The notes under the pieces were generated by a model, which ran no database searches, had not been told where the DNA came from, and worked only from the letters and a program-made list of their open reading frames with translations. This document shows, one piece after another, positions 58,798 through 64,000 of a stretch of 64,000 nucleotides of DNA. The position numbers and the translations under genes are program-made. Position 1 is the first letter of the stretch. Each line of letters begins with the position of its first letter. This stretch comes from a bacterium (GTDB lineage Bacteria; Joyebacterota; Joyebacteria; Joyebacterales; Joyebacteraceae): the NCBI GenBank assembly GCA_025774935.1, contig JALGZK010000009.1, positions 1 through 64,000 on the forward strand, given 5' to 3'.

Positions 58798-61434
58798 GAG
58801 AAGAGACTCCTCCACTACGAGATCCTCCACCGCATCGGGAAGGGCGGGATGGGGGACGTCTACGCTGCCGAGGACACCAAGCTCGGGCGCACGGTCGCGT
58901 TGAAGATCCTACCTCCGGAGATGGCTGCGGACCCCGAACGGCGCGCGCGCTTCGAGCGCGAGGCGAGGGCGGTCGCGGCTCTCAACCACCCGAACATCGT
59001 GACGATCCACTCGGTCGAGGAAGCGGACGGCGTGCACTTCATCACGATGGAGCTGGTTGAAGGCAAGACCCTCTCGGAGTTGATCCCGAAGGGCGGCTCC
59101 GAACTGGCGCAGTTCCTCGATCGGGCCGTCGCCTTGACCGACGCCGTCAGCGCAGCCCACAAGAGGGGAATCACGCACCGGGACCTGAAGCCGGACAACG
59201 TCATGCTGAGCGACGACGGCCGCGTCAAGGTGCTGGACTTCGGACTGGCGAAACTAAGGGGGGCGGCCACGGACGATGCCGCCGCGACGCGGCTTGCAGG
59301 CCACGAGCAGACAGCAGAGGGCAAGATTCTCGGAACGGTGGCCTACATGTCACCGGAGCAGGCTGAGGGGAAGGCGGTCGACCCACGGTCCGACGTCTTC
59401 TCGCTCGGGATCATCCTCTACGAAATGGCCACAGGACAACGCCCGTTCAAGGGCGACACTCCCATATCGACAGTCTCATCTATTCTCAGGGACACGCCCA
59501 CCGCCGTAACTGAGCTCAAGGCGTCCCTGCCGCGACATCTCGGCAGGATCGTGAAGCGGTGTCTGGCCAAGGACCCCGACCGCCGATACCAGACCGCCGT
59601 TGATCTGAGGAATGACCTAGAGGGATTAAAGGAGGAGATCGAGTCCGGCGAGATCCTGCTCGAGAGGCCTGGGGCGTCTGTCGGCGCGGGCGGATTCCGG
59701 GGACGACGTCTCGTCCTTGGAATCGCGGTGCTCGCGGTGGCCGTCGTCGGTGTGAGCTACGGGGTCTACGGGCTCGTAGGCCTCGGCGCGGGGGAACCCG
59801 GCACGACCGCTCCCTTCCAGCAGATGGAGATGACGCGGCTGACGAGCAAGCAGGGAGGTCCCTGGAACCCGGCCGTCTCCCCCGATGGCAAGTATGTGGT
59901 CTACGTGCAGGACGATGGAGGAAGAGACAGCCTGTGGCTCCTGCAGACGGGCACGGCGCGCAGCGTCCAGATCGTCCCCACCTCCGGCGCCGGTATCTGG
60001 GGTCCGAGCTTCTCTCCCGACGGAGATCTCATCTACTACGTCAGCCGGGTGGGCGACGCGGACCCCGGCACGCTGTATCGCGTGCCCGTGCTGGGCGGCC
60101 CCTCCACACGGGTTCTCGAGGACGTGGATGGGAGGATCTCGTTCTCGCCGGACGGGAGCCAGTTCGTCTTCCTGCGCACCGAGGGAGTCCAGAGATACAT
60201 GCTGGTGGTGGCGGATGCGGACGGCAGAAACGAGCACGTGATAGCGAGCCGCACCAGTCCGGATGAGTATCATCGGGCTCCGGCCTGGTCTCCGGACGGC
60301 AGTGTCGTCGCCGTGGCAGCCCTTACGCGCGCCGACGGTGACGAGTACAGCCTCGTCGTGGTGCCTTCCGAAGGTGGAACCGAGCGGACGATCTCCTCGA
60401 GGACCTGGGGACATATTGACAATCCGGCGTGGCTTCCCGACGGAAGCGGACTCGTCGTCACCGAGTCATTTCAGCTGTGGGAGCAGCCATATCCGGAAGG
60501 GACAGCGCGGAGGATCACCAACGATCTGAACTCCTACAGCGCTGTCAGCCTGGCGGCCGATGGCCAGTCGCTGGTCACTCAGGTGATGGAGAGGCAACAG
60601 ACGCTGTGGGTCACGTCCGTCGGGGAGTCCGGCGAGCCGCAGCAGATTACGTCCGGGGACCTGAGGGTCCACAGCAGGGGGGTCTCCTGGACCCGCGACG
60701 GCAGGATCGTCTACGGGGTCCGGTCCGGGCAGTCCGTCGATCTGTGGATCACGGGAGTGGGCGGGGGGAAAGCGACGCAGCTCACGTTTGGCGGTGCGGA
60801 CACGCATCCCTCGGTCTCCTCCGACGGCCGGTATGTCGTCTTCAACAGCCGCCCCCCATCTGAGAGACACATCTGGAGGATCGGTCTCGATGGAGGAGAC
60901 CCGGTTCAGCTGACCTTCGGTGAGGGCGAACGCCTACCGCAGTGTCATCCCGAAGGACGCTGGGTGCTCTACCTCGGCGACACTCCCGATGGAGACGCGC
61001 TCTACAGGGTGCCGATCGAGGGGGGAGAGCCCGAACTGCTCAGCGAGATGATCCTGGCGAGAACGTCCCCGGCCATCTCTCCCGACGGGGAGATGGTAGC
61101 CGTTCAGGTCGGCGACGAGAGCACGGATGAGACGTTGACGGGGATCCTCCGAATCGAAGGAGGGGAACCGGTACGAACGCTCGGTCTCGATACCAGCGCA
61201 TATCGATCGTCTCTTCGATGGTCCCCTGATGGTGATGCCCTTGATTATGTCGATGTCAAAGGGGGAGTCGGCAACATCTGGTCTCGGCCTCTCGACGGCG
61301 GCCCACCCCGGCAGCTGACGCACTTCGAGGACAAGTACATAGACGACTTCGCGTGGGCGCCGGACGGGAAGACCGTCGCTGCGATAAGGCGGAACCACAC
61401 TTGGTCAGTGGTCCTCCTGAAGAACTTCCGGTGA
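58795..61434 (+). CDS. Ser/Thr protein kinase with C-terminal PD40 beta-propeller
   Basis: 879 residues. Kinase domain about 7-275: 'IGKGGMGDVYAAED', Lys37 ('VALKIL'), 'HRDLKPDN' (Asp130), DFG 148-150, 'GTVAYMSPEQ'. One membrane helix at about 304-328 ('LVLGIAVLAVAVVGVSYGVYGL'). The extracytoplasmic part is a TolB/PD40-type propeller with recurring 'SPDG', such as 'PAVSPDGKYVVYVQ', 'PSFSPDGDLIYYV', 'SPDGSQFVFLR', 'WSPDGSVVAVA'. A transmembrane sensor kinase is the natural reading. It lacks PASTA domains. Start ATG 58795; closely related to the third kinase. Confidence 0.92.
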   Translation: MEKRLLHYEILHRIGKGGMGDVYAAEDTKLGRTVALKILPPEMAADPERRARFEREARAVAALNHPNIVTIHSVEEADGVHFITMELVEGKTLSELIPKGGSELAQFLDRAVALTDAVSAAHKRGITHRDLKPDNVMLSDDGRVKVLDFGLAKLRGAATDDAAATRLAGHEQTAEGKILGTVAYMSPEQAEGKAVDPRSDVFSLGIILYEMATGQRPFKGDTPISTVSSILRDTPTAVTELKASLPRHLGRIVKRCLAKDPDRRYQTAVDLRNDLEGLKEEIESGEILLERPGASVGAGGFRGRRLVLGIAVLAVAVVGVSYGVYGLVGLGAGEPGTTAPFQQMEMTRLTSKQGGPWNPAVSPDGKYVVYVQDDGGRDSLWLLQTGTARSVQIVPTSGAGIWGPSFSPDGDLIYYVSRVGDADPGTLYRVPVLGGPSTRVLEDVDGRISFSPDGSQFVFLRTEGVQRYMLVVADADGRNEHVIASRTSPDEYHRAPAWSPDGSVVAVAALTRADGDEYSLVVVPSEGGTERTISSRTWGHIDNPAWLPDGSGLVVTESFQLWEQPYPEGTARRITNDLNSYSAVSLAADGQSLVTQVMERQQTLWVTSVGESGEPQQITSGDLRVHSRGVSWTRDGRIVYGVRSGQSVDLWITGVGGGKATQLTFGGADTHPSVSSDGRYVVFNSRPPSERHIWRIGLDGGDPVQLTFGEGERLPQCHPEGRWVLYLGDTPDGDALYRVPIEGGEPELLSEMILARTSPAISPDGEMVAVQVGDESTDETLTGILRIEGGEPVRTLGLDTSAYRSSLRWSPDGDALDYVDVKGGVGNIWSRPLDGGPPRQLTHFEDKYIDDFAWAPDGKTVAAIRRNHTWSVVLLKNFR

Positions 61435-61573
61435 CATCGGCGTCGGTGATGTCCGGCGTCATCTCCGCTTCCGCCTGAGGCGTACGCGTCCGAAACCTGG
61501 CAGACGAGGGCTGTTTCGGATAGAATCACGAATGCCATTCGCGAGCCGGATCGATCCGAAGGAGCGACCGCCC

Positions 61574-63358
61574 ATGATCTGCAGGACCCTCGCCCACTAC
61601 GAGATCATCGAGAAGATCGGCGCCGGCGGCATGGGCGAGGTGTACCGCGCCCGTGATCAGCAGCTGGATCGTGATGTGGCCCTCAAGCTCCTTCCCGAGG
61701 CCTGGTCCAGCGATTCCAGTCGCCTGAGTCGTTTCGAGCGTGAAGCCAAGGTGCTCGCCTCCCTCAATCATCCCCACATCGCGGCCGTGTACGGATTCCA
61801 CACAGAGAACCATGTGCACTTCATTGCGATGGAGTTGCTGGAAGGCGAGACCCTCGCGTCAAGCATCGTCGAGGGAGGGCTCTCCCTCGACCGGTTACTT
61901 GAGATCGGGATTCCGCTCGCCGACGCGATTGCGTTCGCCCACGACAAGGGCGTGATTCATCGCGATCTCAAACCCTCAAACGTCATGTTGGACGCGTCCG
62001 GCAGAATCCGCGTACTCGACTTCGGCGTGGCCGGCCTGAGACAGGTGGAGTCGGACATCGATGCTGACGCGACCCTCGACGCACTGACCGGGGTGGGTGA
62101 GGTCGTGGGGACCGTCGCCTACATGCCGCCCGAGCAGTTGGAAGGGCGCATTGTGGATGCGCGCGCAGACGTGTTCTCGATCGGCGTGGTGCTCTACGAG
62201 CTGGCAACCGGCAAGAGACCCTTCCGCGCCGACAGCACCGCCGGCCTCATCTCGACCATACTCCGCGGCGACTTCGCCCCACTGACCGAGGTCCGCCCGG
62301 ATCTCCCCGCGGATCTGGCCCGCGTGGTTCGACGCTGTCTGGAGAAGAAGGCCGAGAGACGAATGCAGACGGCGGCGGACGTTCGCAACGAGCTTGAGGA
62401 TCTCCAAGCGGGGATGTACACGGACGAGCCATCGCGGTCAGTCCGCATTTCGGTGAATTCCCAGTCGCCTGCTGAGCACCGCATGGTGATCACGACCGAG
62501 CATGTGCGGCAGTTGTCCACACAGATCCCGCGCATGATCGGCGACTCGATGACATATCTTGACAACGAGCGCAACTCTGATGTGCTGGTCTTCTTCCTGC
62601 ACGGTATCGGTGGCGACCAGGATCAATTCGGAGAGATCCTCCGGCAGACGCCGTTCCGGGCCGTCGCCCCTTCCCTCTACGGTTTCGGGCAGGAGGCCCG
62701 CGTGAGGCCTCCGCTCCACTTCACCGATCACAACCTGCTTGTAGCGATCCTGTTGAAAGAAGTGGGTCGGCGAGTCCGGCCGCGGATCCAGGTGCTGGTG
62801 GGTCACTCGTCCGGCGCGGATCAGATGCTCCGGATCGTTGCGTCGGAGGAGGGCGAACGAGTCCGTCCCGACGGTCTCATCCTGGGGGGTCTGCAGGTCA
62901 GACCGGGCGCCGGGTTCGTGAGCGGCCCGCTCTCCAGATTGACGGACGATCCGACTGACATCCTGAATGTGGCCCGGGCGGTGGCGGCGGCTGCAGAAGA
63001 CCTGGACACCTGGCTCCACCTTCACGACTACCTGGTCCGTGCGCTCGGCAAGTTTGGCAAGGACACGGACGCACTGCGGACGTTCGCCCAGGAGCTCATC
63101 GCCGTCTACGGCGATGATGAGTTCTTTGAGCTCTTCCGGACAGTAACGGAGCGTGTGCAGCACGTTCGGTGCGTATTCAGCTCAGATGAGCGCGAGGATG
63201 TCGACTATGTTCTGGAGCGGCATATCGGCGACAATGTACTCGGAGACCGCTACTCCGAAGAGATGATCGTGATGGAGTCGGTAGGACACGTGCAGCTAAG
63301 AAGCGCTTCGATTCTCCTTCCCTATGTCGAGGAGATCGTGCAGAGCACGCGGGGGTAA
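61574..63358 (+). CDS. Ser/Thr protein kinase fused to an alpha/beta hydrolase-like domain
   Basis: 594 residues. Kinase domain about 8-275: 'IGAGGMGEVYRARD', Lys38, 'HRDLKPSN' (Asp131), DFG 149-151, 'GTVAYMPPEQLEG'. A linker of about 50 residues leads to an alpha/beta hydrolase domain (about 335-594): 'DVLVFFLHGIGGDQDQF' (oxyanion HG), nucleophile elbow 'VLVGHSSGADQML' with Ser412, and a late His in 'ESVGHVQLRS'. No membrane helix or signal, so cytoplasmic. The hydrolase may be the output switched by the kinase. ATG 61574 has AGGAG nine bases upstream; ATG 61532 adds 14 residues. Confidence 0.87.
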   Translation: MICRTLAHYEIIEKIGAGGMGEVYRARDQQLDRDVALKLLPEAWSSDSSRLSRFEREAKVLASLNHPHIAAVYGFHTENHVHFIAMELLEGETLASSIVEGGLSLDRLLEIGIPLADAIAFAHDKGVIHRDLKPSNVMLDASGRIRVLDFGVAGLRQVESDIDADATLDALTGVGEVVGTVAYMPPEQLEGRIVDARADVFSIGVVLYELATGKRPFRADSTAGLISTILRGDFAPLTEVRPDLPADLARVVRRCLEKKAERRMQTAADVRNELEDLQAGMYTDEPSRSVRISVNSQSPAEHRMVITTEHVRQLSTQIPRMIGDSMTYLDNERNSDVLVFFLHGIGGDQDQFGEILRQTPFRAVAPSLYGFGQEARVRPPLHFTDHNLLVAILLKEVGRRVRPRIQVLVGHSSGADQMLRIVASEEGERVRPDGLILGGLQVRPGAGFVSGPLSRLTDDPTDILNVARAVAAAAEDLDTWLHLHDYLVRALGKFGKDTDALRTFAQELIAVYGDDEFFELFRTVTERVQHVRCVFSSDEREDVDYVLERHIGDNVLGDRYSEEMIVMESVGHVQLRSASILLPYVEEIVQSTRG

Positions 63359-63408
63359 GACCGGGGGCAGTGGAGCTGTCTCCAGTGCGAGACCGGATTC
63401 ATAGCACC

Positions 63409-63433
63409 CGTTCACATCGAGGCTAAGCGAATG
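63409..63433 (+). repeat. Duplicated kinase leader, copy 2
   Basis: Same leader as 58773-58797, with C to T and T to C changes. Confidence 0.7.
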
Positions 63434-64000
63434 AAGAAGAAGCTGCTTCACTACGAGATCCTCCACCGCATCGGGAAGGGCGGAATGGGCGAGGTCTACA
63501 GTGCCCGAGACACGAAGCTCGGACGCGAGGTCGCGTTGAAGGTCCTGCCTTCGGAGATGGCTGCCGACCCGGAGCGACGACAGCGCTTCGAACGGGAGGC
63601 CAAGGCTGTGGCCAGCCTCCAGCACCCCCACATCGTGACGATCCACTCGATCGAGGAGGCCGAAGGCACGCACTTCCTCACGATGGAGATAGTGCGGGGC
63701 AAGACGCTTCACGAGGTCATCCCAAAGGACGGCGTGACGCTCGACCAGCTCTTCGAGATCGGCATTCCCCTGGCGGATGCCGTGCATGCCGCCCACGAAC
63801 AAGGCGTCATCCATCGTGATCTCAAACCCGGCAATGTGATGATCGACGACGCCGGTCACCTCAAGGTCCTCGACTTCGGCCTCTCGAAACTGCTCACGGT
63901 CGCAGAAGACGGCGCCGACGCGGAGACCATGGCCGCCCAGGACTCCACACAGGATGGGCGCGTTCTCGGGACGGTGGCGTACATGTCACCCGAGCAGGCC
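63431..64000 (+). CDS. Ser/Thr protein kinase, N-terminal part (3' end outside window)
   Basis: 190 codons are visible and the frame stays open to the window edge. 'MKKKLLHYEILHRIGKGGMGEVYSARDTKLGREVALKVLP', with the same first 40 residues as the 58795 kinase bar a few changes; then 'HRDLKPGN', 'LDFGLSKLL' and 'GTVAYMSPEQA'. All catalytic residues seen are intact. Whatever follows the kinase domain is unknown. It shares its leader with the first kinase, so this pair duplicated recently, flanking the kinase-hydrolase gene. Confidence 0.9.
   Translation, partial: MKKKLLHYEILHRIGKGGMGEVYSARDTKLGREVALKVLPSEMAADPERRQRFEREAKAVASLQHPHIVTIHSIEEAEGTHFLTMEIVRGKTLHEVIPKDGVTLDQLFEIGIPLADAVHAAHEQGVIHRDLKPGNVMIDDAGHLKVLDFGLSKLLTVAEDGADAETMAAQDSTQDGRVLGTVAYMSPEQA

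Noticed and set aside
58205-58903. 232-codon open frame before the first kinase
   Set aside because: It overlaps the kinase start in another frame, is rich in Ser/Arg without domains, and has no ribosome site.

Overview
The window is one GC-rich bacterial chromosome segment, 64 kb long. It probably comes from an uncultivated FCB-type lineage such as Eisenbacteria, Krumholzibacteriota or Latescibacterota. That placement is inferred from four traits: a FlgD-like C-terminal domain on a secreted repeat protein, a lamin-tail secreted protein, paired DUF4900/PilX pilus proteins, and several eukaryotic-type Ser/Thr kinases fused to other domains. No rRNA or phylogenetic marker tree was available to confirm it.

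Layout. 1-6.1 kb: the end of a secreted lamin-tail protein, then acpS, an AcsA-like acyl/acetyl-CoA synthetase, an acyl carrier protein and kbl, facing an SDR-type threonine dehydrogenase across a shared terminator. 6.3-18.5 kb: a REC/HD-GYP regulator and a nearly complete type IV pilus locus (pilB, pilT, pilC, three prepilins, pilM-N-O-P-Q, pilD), with a good sigma-54 promoter in front of pilB. 18.6-23.2 kb, minus strand: two large DUF4900/PilX proteins, PilV- and PilW-like minor pilins and a fourth prepilin, also behind a sigma-54-like promoter. 23.5-28.3 kb, minus strand: seven tandem paralogous XRE-cupin regulators in two operons with matching promoters. 28.7-42.9 kb: core metabolism and proteostasis (aminotransferase, asnA, a membrane sulfatase-fold enzyme, buk-ptb, tRNA-Leu, tig-clpP-lon-engB, a class V aminotransferase, tRNA-Lys, a zinc ribbon, tRNA-Glu).

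42.9-52.5 kb is an accessory region. One to three genes at a time (RCC1-repeat protein, lipoprotein, fasciclin protein, membrane protein, kinase-like protein, RRM protein) are separated by short copies of the 3' end of tRNA-Glu. 51.8-58.1 kb holds secreted proteins: MsrB-MsrA, a cupredoxin, a 510-residue secreted protein, an AhpD-like protein, and three proteins that end in the same motif, [ST]W[GS]xIKxL[YF]R. 58.8-64 kb is a run of Ser/Thr kinases: one with a PD40 propeller, one fused to an alpha/beta hydrolase, and a third cut by the window edge.

The observations most worth following are the seven-member XRE-cupin array with its shared promoter element, the C-terminal WGxIKxLYR signal (also present near the end of the first protein of the window), and the tRNA-Glu-end repeats that punctuate the accessory genes.
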